Source of the DNA: an uncultured Pelagibacteraceae bacterium
GTDB taxonomy: Bacteria > Pseudomonadota > Alphaproteobacteria > Pelagibacterales > Pelagibacteraceae
DNA: 17,269 bases
NCBI GenBank assembly: GCA_902548045.1
Contig: CACCPR010000012.1
Coordinates: forward strand, 1 to 17,269
Reading direction: 5' to 3'
Shown here: positions 10,616-16,527 of the stretch, piece after piece
How positions within the stretch are numbered: the stretch's first letter is position 1
Layout of the letters: every line of letters begins with the position of its first letter
Position numbers and translations under genes: made by a program
The notes under the pieces: generated by a model
The model's input: only the letters and a program-made list of their open reading frames with translations
What the model was told of the DNA's origin: nothing
Databases searched by the model: none

Positions 10616-11494
10616 TTATCTCTTTTTAATTGCAGGTGAAATCGATTTTCCGAAAAATTTAAAGAATTCACTGTCTGGAGATAAAACTAAAGATGTTTCT
10701 CCTCCAATTAAAGCTTTTTCATAGGCTTGCATGGCTCTATAAAATGCAAAGAATTGGGGGTCACGACCAAATGCATCAGCAAATATTTTATTTCTTTTAC
10801 CATCTCCTTCACCTTTCATAATTTCAGACTTTTTATTTGCGTTAGCTAAAATTACTGTTACGTCTTTGTCAGCAGTTGATCTAATTTTTTGAGCAATCTC
10901 AGCACCTTGCGCTCTGAATTCTTTTGCTTCTCTTTCTCTTTCGGTTTGCATTCTTTTATAAATCGCTTCACTGTTAGCTGGTGGTAAATCAGCTCGTTTA
11001 ATTCTTACATCTACAATTTCAATTCCGAAATTCTTTGCCTCTGTGTTTACATCATTTTGAATTATTGCCATTTGTTTTGCTCTATCTGTAGATAGTAAAG
11101 TTGCTAATTCTTGTTTTCCTAAAACACCTCTAATTCTCGAATTAATAATCGTTGAAAGACGAGATCTGGCTACTCTTTCATTTCCAACGGATATGTAAAA
11201 CTTCAGGGGATCTACAATCTTAAATCTTGCTATGGCATCTACTATTAATCTTTTTTGATCAGCAGCAATTACCTCTTCCGGAGCATTATCTAGATTTAAA
11301 ATTCTTTTATCTAAAAAAACTACATTTTGAATAAAAGGTAATTTGAAATTTAAACCAGCTTTAGTAACAATTTTTTTTGGGTCACCGAATTGTAAAACTA
11401 TGGCTTGGCTTATTTCTTGAACTATAAATAAAGACTGAAACAAAGTAATTCCTAAAACTACTATTGCTGGAATTATAAATTTACCTGCTTTCAT
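10616..11494 (-). CDS. hflC: HflC, FtsH-associated SPFH membrane protein
   Basis: With HflK it forms the large membrane cage that surrounds and modulates the FtsH protease. The 292 residues contain an N-terminal anchor (about 6-25), then the SPFH/band-7 domain (LFIVQEISQAIVLQFGDPKK, GLNFKLPFIQNV, VDAIARFKI), and the HflC signature region VDVRIKRADLPPANSEAIYKR. A coiled-coil segment rich in Glu/Arg follows (ERE-AKEFRAQGAEIAQKI), ending in a short hydrophobic C-terminus. Its ATG shares one base with the hflK stop codon, so the two subunits should be made together. Confidence 0.96.
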   Translation of the reverse strand: MKAGKFIIPAIVVLGITLFQSLFIVQEISQAIVLQFGDPKKIVTKAGLNFKLPFIQNVVFLDKRILNLDNAPEEVIAADQKRLIVDAIARFKIVDPLKFYISVGNERVARSRLSTIINSRIRGVLGKQELATLLSTDRAKQMAIIQNDVNTEAKNFGIEIVDVRIKRADLPPANSEAIYKRMQTEREREAKEFRAQGAEIAQKIRSTADKDVTVILANANKKSEIMKGEGDGKRNKIFADAFGRDPQFFAFYRAMQAYEKALIGGETSLVLSPDSEFFKFFGKSISPAIKKR

Positions 11495-12603
11495 TATTCA
11501 GTGCTCCTTGATGATTTTTTAAGTTCTGGCAATGGTAAATATGGAACAACTCCTGAACCAGATTCTTTATCAATTATTACTTTATCAATATCTGCTAAAA
11601 CTTTTTCCATGGTCTCAAGATACATTCTTTCCTGTGTAACTTGTTTTGCATTTTTATATTCATTATATATTGCTAAAAATCGACTTGCTTCTCCTTCGGC
11701 TTTGGCAACAACCTCTTTTTTATAAGCTTCAGCTTGTTGTAAAACTTGTTCTGCTTCTCCTCGAGCTCTTGGTATAACATCGTTAGCATAAGCTTCAGCT
11801 TCATTTTTTGCTCTTTCTCTATCCGCTCTTGCTGCTTGAACATCCCTAAATGCATCTATAACTTGTGCTGGTGGGTCAGCTTGTTGAGTTTGAACTTGAG
11901 TGATTTGAATACCTGAATTGTATTCATCTAGAATTTGTTGGGTTATCTCTTGTACCTCTATCTCAATATTAGATCTTCCTTCAGTTAATATCGTTTGAAT
12001 TTCATTTTTTGCTATTACTTCTCTCATGGCAGTCTCAGAAGTTGCTTTGACCGTTTCTACTGGGCTTTGAATGTTAAATAAAAATTTACCTGCGTCTTTT
12101 ATTACCCAAAAAACTGAGTAGTTGATGTCTACAATGTTTTCATCTCCAGTTAACATCAGACTTTCCTCAGGCACGTTTCCAACTCCAGAAGATCTTCCGC
12201 TATCACTTGCAGGCCTAAATCCTACATCTACTCTGTTAACCTTTGTTACTTTGGGAGTTAACACTCTCTCAAAAGGCATTGGAAAATGATAATGTAAACC
12301 TGGCTGAGTTGTATTAACAAACTTTCCAAATCTTAGAACTACTCCTTGCTCATCAGGCAAAACTCTGTAAAGACCGCTAGCTATGTAAAGTACAAGAATA
12401 ATTAAAAGACCTATAATTATTGGCCGAGAGCCACCAGATTTGCCACCTGAAAATTTGTTTATATTTTTTTGAAAGTTTTTAATTATGTCGTCTAGGCTTG
12501 GCGGTTCTCTTCTAGTCCCAGATCCGTTACCATCAGAGCTGCCTCCTCCAGGATTAGACCCCCAAGGAGATTGATTATTTAAGATCTTATCTTTAAAACT
12601 CAT
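11494..12603 (-). CDS. hflK: HflK, FtsH-associated SPFH membrane protein
   Basis: Partner of HflC in the FtsH regulatory complex. The 369 residues start with the Gly/Ser-rich cytosolic tail typical of HflK (SPWGSNPGGGSSDGNGSG, residues 12-29) and the DDIIKNFQKNINKF helix. Then come one membrane segment (about 61-78), the SPFH domain (VLPDEQGVVLRFGKF, GLHYHFPMPFERV) and a long Ala/Glu-rich coiled coil (about 245-310). The start is well supported because the Gly-rich tail is in frame directly after it. It is the first gene of the minus-strand run and is divergent from mrp across a 54-base gap. Confidence 0.96.
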   Translation of the reverse strand: MSFKDKILNNQSPWGSNPGGGSSDGNGSGTRREPPSLDDIIKNFQKNINKFSGGKSGGSRPIIIGLLIILVLYIASGLYRVLPDEQGVVLRFGKFVNTTQPGLHYHFPMPFERVLTPKVTKVNRVDVGFRPASDSGRSSGVGNVPEESLMLTGDENIVDINYSVFWVIKDAGKFLFNIQSPVETVKATSETAMREVIAKNEIQTILTEGRSNIEIEVQEITQQILDEYNSGIQITQVQTQQADPPAQVIDAFRDVQAARADRERAKNEAEAYANDVIPRARGEAEQVLQQAEAYKKEVVAKAEGEASRFLAIYNEYKNAKQVTQERMYLETMEKVLADIDKVIIDKESGSGVVPYLPLPELKKSSRSTE

Positions 12604-12610
12604 GACACTT

Positions 12611-12638
12611 TATATAGTGACTTTTTATGTAAAAACAA
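12611..12638 (-). promoter_or_regulatory. Candidate hflK promoter, predicting a leaderless mRNA
   Basis: On the minus strand, TTGTTT (12638-12633), a 16-base spacer and TATATA (12616-12611) are followed by 7 bases to the hflK ATG, so transcription would start at about the A of the start codon. The -10 box sits inside a small inverted repeat (CACT at 12606-12609, AGTG at 12616-12619), which could be a weak operator. This would serve the whole hflK-to-miaA group. Confidence 0.5.
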
Positions 12639-12645
12639 GTTAAGA

Positions 12646-12660
12646 AGGAGCGTTATTATG
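12646..12660 (+). promoter_or_regulatory. Ribosome binding site that fixes the mrp start
   Basis: AGGAG at 12646-12650 lies 7 bases ahead of the ATG at 12658-12660. It is one of the clearest Shine-Dalgarno sequences in the window and contrasts with the leaderless appearance of the divergent hflK gene. Confidence 0.75.
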
Positions 12661-13485
12661 ACCGGAAAAAAAGAGGAAATGGACCGAGCGATTAAGGAAA
12701 AGCTCAAGCCTAAGCAATTTATCAAAAATCCTATTAATGGTACAAAATTTACTTTGCTTATTTCAAGTGCAAAAGGGGGTGTTGGTAAATCCACTGTAGC
12801 AGTAAACTTGGCATTTGCTTTACAGAAACTTGGATTAAAAATTGGTATCCTCGATGCTGATATTTATGGTCCTTCTCTTCCAAAATTAATGAACTTAAAT
12901 GAAAAACCTAAGAGTGAAGATGGGAAAGCAATGATGCCTCTAGAAAAGTATGATGCTCAATTCATGTCTATGGGTTTTTTAGTTGATGAACAAACACCTA
13001 TGATTTGGAGAGGTCCAATGGTCATAAGTGCAATTAAAACAATGACACAAAAAGTTTTATGGAAAGATAGAGATATTATTATTATCGATATGCCACCAGG
13101 TACTGGGGACACACAATTAACTTTTGCTCAAGAAGTCAAAGTTGACGGAGCAATTATAGTTTCAACTCCACAAGATCTAGCATTATTAGATGTTAAAAGA
13201 GGAATTCAAATGTTCGATAAAACTGGTGTTAAAATTTTAGGTTTAATTGATAATATGAGCTATTTCAAAGGAGATGATGGCAAAGAGTATAAAATATTTG
13301 GAGAGAGTGGTGTTAAAAAAACAGCTGAAGAATTTAATAAAGAATTTTTAGGTCATTTGCCAATTCACCAAGATTTGAGAGTTTCAGCTGATAATGGGGA
13401 TCCTTTAACTCATTCAGACCCAGATCATGAAGTGTCTAAGATATTTATAGAAATAGCTGAAAAAATTAAACAATCTTTTCAGTAA
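12658..13485 (+). CDS. mrp: Mrp/ApbC/NBP35-type P-loop ATPase, short form without cysteines
   Basis: Family members are ParA-like ATPases, many acting as iron-sulfur cluster carriers. The 275 residues show the deviant Walker A KGGVGKST (39-46), the ADIYGPSLP motif (67-75), the Walker B region [15 protein letters not shown] (140-154), and [13 protein letters not shown] (170-182). The N-terminal MIP18/DUF59 domain found in many homologues is absent. Most strikingly, the Cys-x-x-Cys usually found after NMSYF is missing: residues 199-208 read [10 protein letters not shown], and the whole protein has no cysteine. It may therefore carry clusters differently, or do something else. It is convergent with thyX, the last 20 bases of each overlapping. 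Confidence 0.93.
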   Translation: MTGKKEEMDRAIKEKLKPKQFIKNPINGTKFTLLISSAKGGVGKSTVAVNLAFALQKLGLKIGILDADIYGPSLPKLMNLNEKPKSEDGKAMMPLEKYDAQFMSMGFLVDEQTPMIWRGPMVISAIKTMTQKVLWKDRDIIIIDMPPGTGDTQLTFAQEVKVDGAIIVSTPQDLALLDVKRGIQMFDKTGVKILGLIDNMSYFKGDDGKEYKIFGESGVKKTAEEFNKEFLGHLPIHQDLRVSADNGDPLTHSDPDHEVSKIFIEIAEKIKQSFQ

Positions 13486-14413
13486 AATCAAAAGAAGTCA
13501 TCAATTCATTCCATTCTCTTTTTGAAAGACCTGAGCTTTCGTAATTTACTTTTTCACCCTTAGCCATCTGTTGAATAACTTTTTTACCTTTAGCGGATAC
13601 ATGAACTGCACCCACTCTATAATCTAAAAATGCAGCATGAGTGATTGGAACCCACTTTTTTACAGTATCGAGCATTTTTTCTGCGTAAACTCTTATCTCG
13701 TATTGAGCATGACTATCAGCTCTTAAGAATAAAAAATTTAATAAATTTAATAAATCCGTTTTCCAATACCATTGTGTGTAAGAATTTAAAGTTAAATTCA
13801 TTCTAGCAAGTTCTCTTGCAAGACCAGCTTTATCTTCGTCGATCGTAGAACCATCGAATCTTTCGTTAAGCATTTTTTCGTAATTATCATAAGTTCGTGT
13901 AGCATCATCTTTTAAAATTTTTAAAACTTCATCTGCTTGTTCTCCTGTAATTAAATCTCCTCTTCCTTGTCTATTTGAAGTTGATTGGGCTGATAATTGA
14001 TCTTTAGAAGGAATGTAAAATTCTTTATCTAAAATAGAATATCTAGCTGAATACTCATTTACATTGGCAGTCCTGTGCCTAATCCATTGTCGCGCAATAA
14101 ATATTGGAAGTTTAACATGATATTTAATTTCACACATTTCAAAAGGAGTGGAGTGCCAGTGCCTCATTAAATATTTAATCAAGCCTTCATCTGTAGAAAC
14201 TTTTTTAGTACCTTTTCCATAAGAAACTCTCGCAGATTGAACTATAGAAGAATCATCTCCCATGTAATCTACTACTCTTACAAAACCATGATCTAGAACG
14301 GGAAGGGCCTCATATAAGATTTCTTCTAACTTTGGAGATGTTACCCTTTTAGTCTCATTTTTTTGCGATTGTTGATCTGCAATTTCTTGCTTTTGCTCTG
14401 GTGTCAATTTCAT
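13466..14413 (-). CDS. thyX: Flavin-dependent thymidylate synthase
   Basis: Makes dTMP from dUMP using FAD and methylene-tetrahydrofolate. The signature [14 protein letters not shown] lies at residues 112-125. This is the RHRxxSxNExSxRY motif with Asn117 replacing the first Ser, a variant I recall from other alphaproteobacteria. The chosen start (ATG at 14411-14413, [10 protein letters not shown]) gives 315 residues. An in-frame ATG at 14540-14542 would add 43 residues, but that stretch is the antisense of the tmRNA acceptor piece and is rejected. No Shine-Dalgarno is visible at 14413. The 3' end overlaps mrp tail-to-tail by 20 bases. The upstream region is shared with the divergent ssrA promoter. 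Confidence 0.95.
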   Translation of the reverse strand: MKLTPEQKQEIADQQSQKNETKRVTSPKLEEILYEALPVLDHGFVRVVDYMGDDSSIVQSARVSYGKGTKKVSTDEGLIKYLMRHWHSTPFEMCEIKYHVKLPIFIARQWIRHRTANVNEYSARYSILDKEFYIPSKDQLSAQSTSNRQGRGDLITGEQADEVLKILKDDATRTYDNYEKMLNERFDGSTIDEDKAGLARELARMNLTLNSYTQWYWKTDLLNLLNFLFLRADSHAQYEIRVYAEKMLDTVKKWVPITHAAFLDYRVGAVHVSAKGKKVIQQMAKGEKVNYESSGLSKREWNELMTSFDFTEKIV

Positions 14414-14427
14414 TTTGAATAAAATTA

Positions 14428-14455
14428 TTGAATCTATCTGAAAGAGTTTTATATT
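14428..14455 (+). promoter_or_regulatory. Candidate ssrA (tmRNA) promoter
   Basis: TTGAAT (14428-14433), a 16-base spacer and TATATT (14450-14455). The predicted start is near 14462, just where the first hairpin of the tmRNA acceptor piece begins. It lies in the 40-50 bases between thyX and ssrA, so thyX and ssrA share a divergent control region. Confidence 0.55.
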
Positions 14456-14461
14456 AATCTT

Positions 14462-14541
14462 GTTGGTTTTCCAACTATGACGATAAACGAATTTCGTAAT
14501 AAACATTACGGACGTGGGGGCAGTACCCACCACCTCCACCA
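14462..14541 (+). ncRNA. ssrA: Two-piece tmRNA, acceptor piece
   Basis: 3' half of the tRNA-like domain of a permuted tmRNA gene. From the 5' side: a hairpin GTTGG-TTTT-CCAAC (14462-14475, probably part of a pseudoknot domain), then ACATT-A-CG (14503-14510), which pairs with CGAATGT of the coding piece (14573-14579) to form helix P2 with one bulged A. A T-arm follows (stem GTGGG/CCCAC at 14514-14518 and 14526-14530, loop GGCAGTA). The acceptor strand CACCTCC (14531-14537) and an encoded ACCA (14538-14541) end the piece. The acceptor strand pairs with GGGGGTG of the coding piece, and position 3 is a G-U wobble, the alanyl-tRNA synthetase identity pair. The 5' end is estimated. Confidence 0.9.
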
Positions 14542-14553
14542 TTTACAACTTGC
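14542..14553 (+). other. tmRNA intervening segment removed on maturation
   Basis: Twelve bases (TTTACAACTTGC) link the encoded CCA of the acceptor piece to the first G of the coding piece. In permuted tmRNA genes the segment joining the two acceptor strands is excised by tRNA-type processing (RNase P at the new 5' end). The boundaries follow from the 7-base-pair acceptor stem. Confidence 0.8.
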
Positions 14554-14635
14554 GGGGGTGAATTAGGATCGACGAATGTCTAAAAGTTGTTCTTTCGTAC
14601 GAGATGGTTCCGACGTAACGGGCCGATTTACAAAT

Positions 14636-14665
14636 GCTAACGAAAGTTACGCACTTGCTGCTTAA
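14636..14665 (+). other. tmRNA proteolysis-tag reading frame
   Basis: From the resume codon GCT the frame reads A-N-E-S-Y-A-L-A-A and stops at TAA. The preceding alanine comes from charged tmRNA itself, giving AANESYALAA on the tagged protein. The YALAA end is the classical ClpXP degron, and the AN-start is typical of tmRNA tags. Confidence 0.93.
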
Positions 14666-14682
14666 TTAACTTAGTTAATTAA

Positions 14683-14720
14683 GTTACGGGGTTTGGGGCA
14701 CCTGGCAACAGAACGCCCCT
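14683..14720 (+). repeat. ssrA-end repeat, copy R1 (parental copy at the ssrA 3' end)
   Basis: Core 14695-14719 with arms GGGGC and GCCCC around CACCTGGCAACAGAA. A left extension starts GTTAC at 14683, 12 bases before the core, and contains GGTTT. This is the genuine 3' end of the tmRNA coding piece and the presumed target from which all other copies derive. Confidence 0.92.
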
Positions 14721-14727
14721 TAAAATT

Positions 14728-14853
14728 ATGGGTGTTTTATTTTTTATATTTCTATGTGCGATACCAATTTATTGGGCAATCGCAGCTAAAGATTGGCCTA
14801 AAGCTATTTTTTTCACAATTATAACTATCGTTTTTTTAGCAGCTAACATTTAA
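14728..14853 (+). CDS. Small two-segment membrane protein, cassette 1 (41 residues)
   Basis: Unrecognised. ATG begins 8 bases after the end of repeat R1, with no Shine-Dalgarno. The 41 residues form two hydrophobic segments (about 2-19 and 26-39) joined by a short charged turn (AAKDWPKA), so it should span the inner membrane as a hairpin. Its stop codon (14851-14853) touches the left edge of repeat R2, so the gene fills the whole unit between two repeats. If the ssrA transcript reads through, it would be translated from a leader made of the tmRNA 3' hairpin. Such a short hydrophobic frame could be chance, but the fit to the repeat boundaries argues for a real gene. Confidence 0.55.
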   Translation: MGVLFFIFLCAIPIYWAIAAKDWPKAIFFTIITIVFLAANI

Positions 14854-14877
14854 CAGCACTTGGCAACAGAACGCCCC
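14853..14877 (+). repeat. ssrA-end repeat, copy R2
   Basis: Matches R1 over GCAC-TTGGCAACAGAACGCCCCT, with one change (CTTGG for CCTGG). The left arm is ACAGC instead of GGGGC, so the outer stem is mostly lost. The similarity is therefore to the right half of the ssrA end, with only scattered matches further left. Confidence 0.88.
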
Positions 14878-14886
14878 TATTAAGCA

Positions 14887-15135
14887 CTAAGGTACCGAAC
14901 ATTCTGTATCAATGTAACCAAACTCTAATAACACAATACAATTAAGTAATCTTTTATTATTTTTTAAATAATAAATGTCTGTATTACTAGTGTGTCTAAC
15001 TTTATCTATTTTCCAATTATATTTAATTAAATTTTCATCGAGACTTCCGCTCGAATACTTTGGAAAATCCTCATTACTTAATGTTGGATTGCTAAATAAA
15101 AAACTAATAACTAAAAATGCTAAAATTTTTTTCAT
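14887..15135 (-). CDS. Small exported protein, cassette 2 second gene (82 residues)
   Basis: Unrecognised. A signal peptide is clear (MKKILAFLVISFLFSNPTLS, cut near residue 20). The mature part is about 60 residues, with Cys66 and Cys79 as its only cysteines, which could form a disulfide. It has alternating charged and aromatic residues (NLIKYNWKIDKVRHTSNTDI) suggesting a small beta-rich domain. ATGA overlap with the preceding gene (15132-15135) implies translational coupling. The stop lies 9 bases from the right edge of repeat R2. Likely periplasmic; function unknown. Confidence 0.75.
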   Translation of the reverse strand: MKKILAFLVISFLFSNPTLSNEDFPKYSSGSLDENLIKYNWKIDKVRHTSNTDIYYLKNNKRLLNCIVLLEFGYIDTECSVP

Positions 15136-15350
15136 TTTGATGCGTTACAGTTATCTAATTTCCAAGTTAAAGATTTGTAGCTATACACACCTTCACCTAA
15201 AGTTTTAACGCAAGCTTGAACTCCAGCGCTCTGTTTGTTGTATCTCTCTATAGCGGTATTTTTATCTTCGCTGTCCTTGTCTGATGCAAATAATCCGTTT
15301 ACAACTAATACTGCAAATATTATAGCTATCCACTTTAAAACTTTTTTCAT
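15132..15350 (-). CDS. Small exported or anchored protein, cassette 2 first gene (72 residues)
   Basis: Unrecognised. The start is taken at ATG 15348-15350 (MKKVLKWIAIIFAVLVVNG), since the Lys-Lys plus hydrophobic stretch is a typical signal or anchor. A longer frame from 15380 adds ten residues (MSKLMLGSWN) that would spoil it. The soluble part (about 50 residues) holds two cysteines in VQACVKTLGEGVYSYKS and LDNCNASK. It may remain membrane-anchored or be cut after GLFA. It shares a four-base ATGA overlap with the downstream gene, so the two form a bicistronic unit entirely inside repeats R2 and R3. Confidence 0.72.
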   Translation of the reverse strand: MKKVLKWIAIIFAVLVVNGLFASDKDSEDKNTAIERYNKQSAGVQACVKTLGEGVYSYKSLTWKLDNCNASK

Positions 15351-15450
15351 GTTCCACGATCCTAGCATAAGTTTGGACACATCTGTGACGCGATTTTCCT
15401 CAAAGTTTTAGTTATTATGCAATAGCAAATGGCGTATAATAAGGAATAAT

Positions 15451-15487
15451 GTTACAAGGTTAAGGGCACCTGGCAACAGAATACCTA
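15451..15487 (+). repeat. ssrA-end repeat, copy R3
   Basis: Core 15463-15487. The left half is close to R1: GTTAC, GGTT and GGGCACCTGGCAACAGAA occur at the same spacing, 27 of 31 bases equal from 15451. The right arm has decayed, reading TACCTA where R1 has CGCCCC. It is thus the mirror case of R2. Confidence 0.88.
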
Positions 15488-15497
15488 AAATAAATTT

Positions 15498-15674
15498 ATG
15501 GACTACATACTATACCTTTGTTTTGCTTTTGTGGTTTTGCTTATTGTAAATGGGGTTTTCTATTTTATAGGTGGATTAATTGGATTAAAAAATAGTCAAT
15601 TCAGAATTGCAATACCTTTTGGTATTACATTTTTAATTGTTGCTATTGTTGGAGCATTCATGGGGTGGTGGTAG
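15498..15674 (+). CDS. Small two-segment membrane protein, cassette 3 (58 residues)
   Basis: Unrecognised. ATG begins 10 bases after repeat R3, with no Shine-Dalgarno. The 58 residues make two long hydrophobic segments (about 3-30 and 38-55) around a short polar turn (KNSQFR), and end in MGWW. The stop lies 3 bases before the left edge of R4, so the gene again fills its unit exactly. It resembles cassette 1 in plan (membrane hairpin) but shows no clear sequence similarity to it. Possible roles of such proteins include membrane-acting toxins, phage exclusion or regulatory peptides; none is supported here. Confidence 0.62.
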   Translation: MDYILYLCFAFVVLLIVNGVFYFIGGLIGLKNSQFRIAIPFGITFLIVAIVGAFMGWW

Positions 15675-15677
15675 TTG

Positions 15678-15702
15678 TGGGCACCTGGCAACAGAACGCC
15701 CC
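15678..15702 (+). repeat. ssrA-end repeat, copy R4
   Basis: Identical to R1 from GGGCACCTGGCAACAGAA through CGCCCCTT. Only the outermost stem base differs (TGGGC for GGGGC), leaving a four-pair outer stem. The left extension shows little more than GTT. Confidence 0.92.
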
Positions 15703-15749
15703 TTCCAAAGACTCAAAACTCCAGTTAAACAATAATTTTTAAAAAAGTG

Positions 15750-15769
15750 GTCACACTGGTGTCACAGTG
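15750..15769 (+). repeat. Short direct and inverted repeats inside cassette 4
   Basis: GTCACA occurs at 15750-15755 and 15761-15766, exactly 11 bases (one helical turn) apart. In the same stretch ACAC-TG-GTGT (15753-15762) and CACTG/CAGTG (15754-15758, 15765-15769) form inverted repeats. The stretch lies between repeat R4 and the end of the lipoprotein gene. It could be a protein-binding site or the weak end of a transcript; it has no T-run on either strand. Confidence 0.4.
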
Positions 15770-15797
15770 AGAAAAGAAATTTTAGTGTGCGGGGGAA

Positions 15798-16151
15798 TTA
15801 ATTTAACTTTTGGCATTGGTAGATAACACTAAAAAAGTTTTTTGTTTTTTTCCAGCTAGAGTCAAATCTGTATTTTTTTGTTTTTTTATAAAATATATGC
15901 TTAGAAAAACTTTCGTTTTTAGGCTTAAGTGCAAAAATAATCCTATCAGATTTTTCCTCTATAATAGAGAACTCGTACTTTGAACCACTTAAATATTGTA
16001 ACTTCACCTGATTTTTCGAAATTTCTAAAGTAAGGTCTTCTTGCTGTGTTTTTCCACTTATAAATTTGCATAAATATTCATCACTTCTATTTTGTTGAGT
16101 GCAAGACGCTAAAAACAAACCCAGAACCACGATCGCTAAAAGTTTTTTCAT
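15798..16151 (-). CDS. Small lipoprotein, cassette 4 second gene (117 residues)
   Basis: Unrecognised. A lipoprotein signal is clear: MKKLLAIVVLGLFLASC, with lipobox Leu-Ala-Ser-Cys and the lipidated residue Cys17, followed by Thr, so outer-membrane sorting is expected. The roughly 100-residue mature part alternates charged and aromatic residues (LEISKNQVKLQYLSGSKYEF, IIFALKPKNESFSKHIFYKK), fitting a small beta-barrel fold. Cys28 and Cys113 could pair. It overlaps the preceding gene by ATGA (16148-16151), so both should be translated together. About 95 bases separate its stop from R4. Confidence 0.75.
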   Translation of the reverse strand: MKKLLAIVVLGLFLASCTQQNRSDEYLCKFISGKTQQEDLTLEISKNQVKLQYLSGSKYEFSIIEEKSDRIIFALKPKNESFSKHIFYKKTKKYRFDSSWKKTKNFFSVIYQCQKLN

Positions 16152-16423
16152 TTTTTCTTTTTTCTTTTTTTTGGCTTCTTTATTTTTTTTAAACCATCTT
16201 GAAAAGCTCCTATCACAATAGCAAACCCAAATATTATAAATAAGATTTTCAATAAATGAATATCACCAAGATATTTTATGGTAAAAAAAGGTGTTAAGAA
16301 TAAAAATGAAAGCACTGATGTAAAAAAAATCCACATTAAGCCCATTGTTAAGCCAGCAATAATAAAACCAACTATTGAATTAATCCAAAATTGCTGTCTC
16401 CATTTTCTTTCATCTTTATCCAT
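16148..16423 (-). CDS. Small membrane protein, cassette 4 first gene (91 residues)
   Basis: Unrecognised. After a charged N-terminus (MDKDERKWRQQFW) there are two closely spaced membrane segments (about 15-36 and 37-50). A third lies at about 58-76 (LLKILFIIFGFAIVIGAF), followed by a very basic tail (KKIKKPKKRKKKK) that should face the cytoplasm. No domain is recognised. The gene pairs with the lipoprotein downstream by a four-base overlap. A short direct repeat and a palindrome lie upstream, in its probable promoter region. Confidence 0.72.
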   Translation of the reverse strand: MDKDERKWRQQFWINSIVGFIIAGLTMGLMWIFFTSVLSFLFLTPFFTIKYLGDIHLLKILFIIFGFAIVIGAFQDGLKKIKKPKKRKKKK

Positions 16424-16450
16424 TGCACCAGCATAACCTGTTGAAACGTG

Positions 16451-16520
16451 GGACTCAATACGGACTCATCCAGCAAAGAAATCAGGGATCCTGGTTGTAT
16501 TATAATTGTTATGTAACAAT
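16451..16520. promoter_or_regulatory. Direct repeat and palindrome between cassette 4 genes and R5
   Basis: GGACTCA occurs at 16451-16457 and 16462-16468, 11 bases apart, the same one-turn spacing seen for GTCACA at the other end of this cassette. Further right, ATTGTTA-TG-TAACAAT (16505-16520) is a perfect 7-base inverted repeat with a 2-base centre, about 20 bases left of the core of repeat R5. These could be operator sites for the cassette 4 operon or accessory sites of a recombinase. Confidence 0.4.
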
Positions 16521-16527
16521 AAATAAC

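Larger units (their letters stand above)
14554..14720 (+). ncRNA. ssrA: Two-piece tmRNA, coding piece
   Basis: Begins with the acceptor strand GGGGGTG (14554-14560) and the tmRNA-type D region (AATTAGGATCGACG), then the P2 strand. A probable PK1 stem (GGTTC/GGGCC) and the tag reading frame follow. After the tag comes a perfect 10-base-pair hairpin, CTTAATTAAC-TTA-GTTAATTAAG (14661-14683), which buries the stop codon. The piece ends in a GC-rich stem-loop (14695-14719): outer stem GGGGC/GCCCC, inner CTG/CAG closed by a GCAA (GNRA) tetraloop. Together with SmpB this RNA rescues stalled ribosomes. Its terminal stem-loop is the sequence repeated through the region downstream. The 3' end is estimated to be just after 14719. 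Confidence 0.92.

Noticed and set aside
12600..12794. Minus-strand frame of 64 codons opposite the mrp start
   Set aside because: Antisense to the Walker A region of mrp and to the hflK promoter; a shadow frame.
14542..14553. A one-piece tmRNA or a separate tRNA gene here
   Set aside because: The acceptor stem only forms between the segments in permuted order and there is no anticodon arm.
14720..14760. The R1 hairpin as an intrinsic terminator for ssrA
   Set aside because: Only two T residues follow the stem before AAAATT; the T-rich stretch comes some 15 bases later, too far for a standard terminator, so termination there is unproven.
15351..15380. Ten-residue N-terminal extension of the first cassette 2 gene
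   Set aside because: MSKLMLGSWN would precede a normal MKK-type signal sequence; the internal ATG at 15350 is the more credible start.
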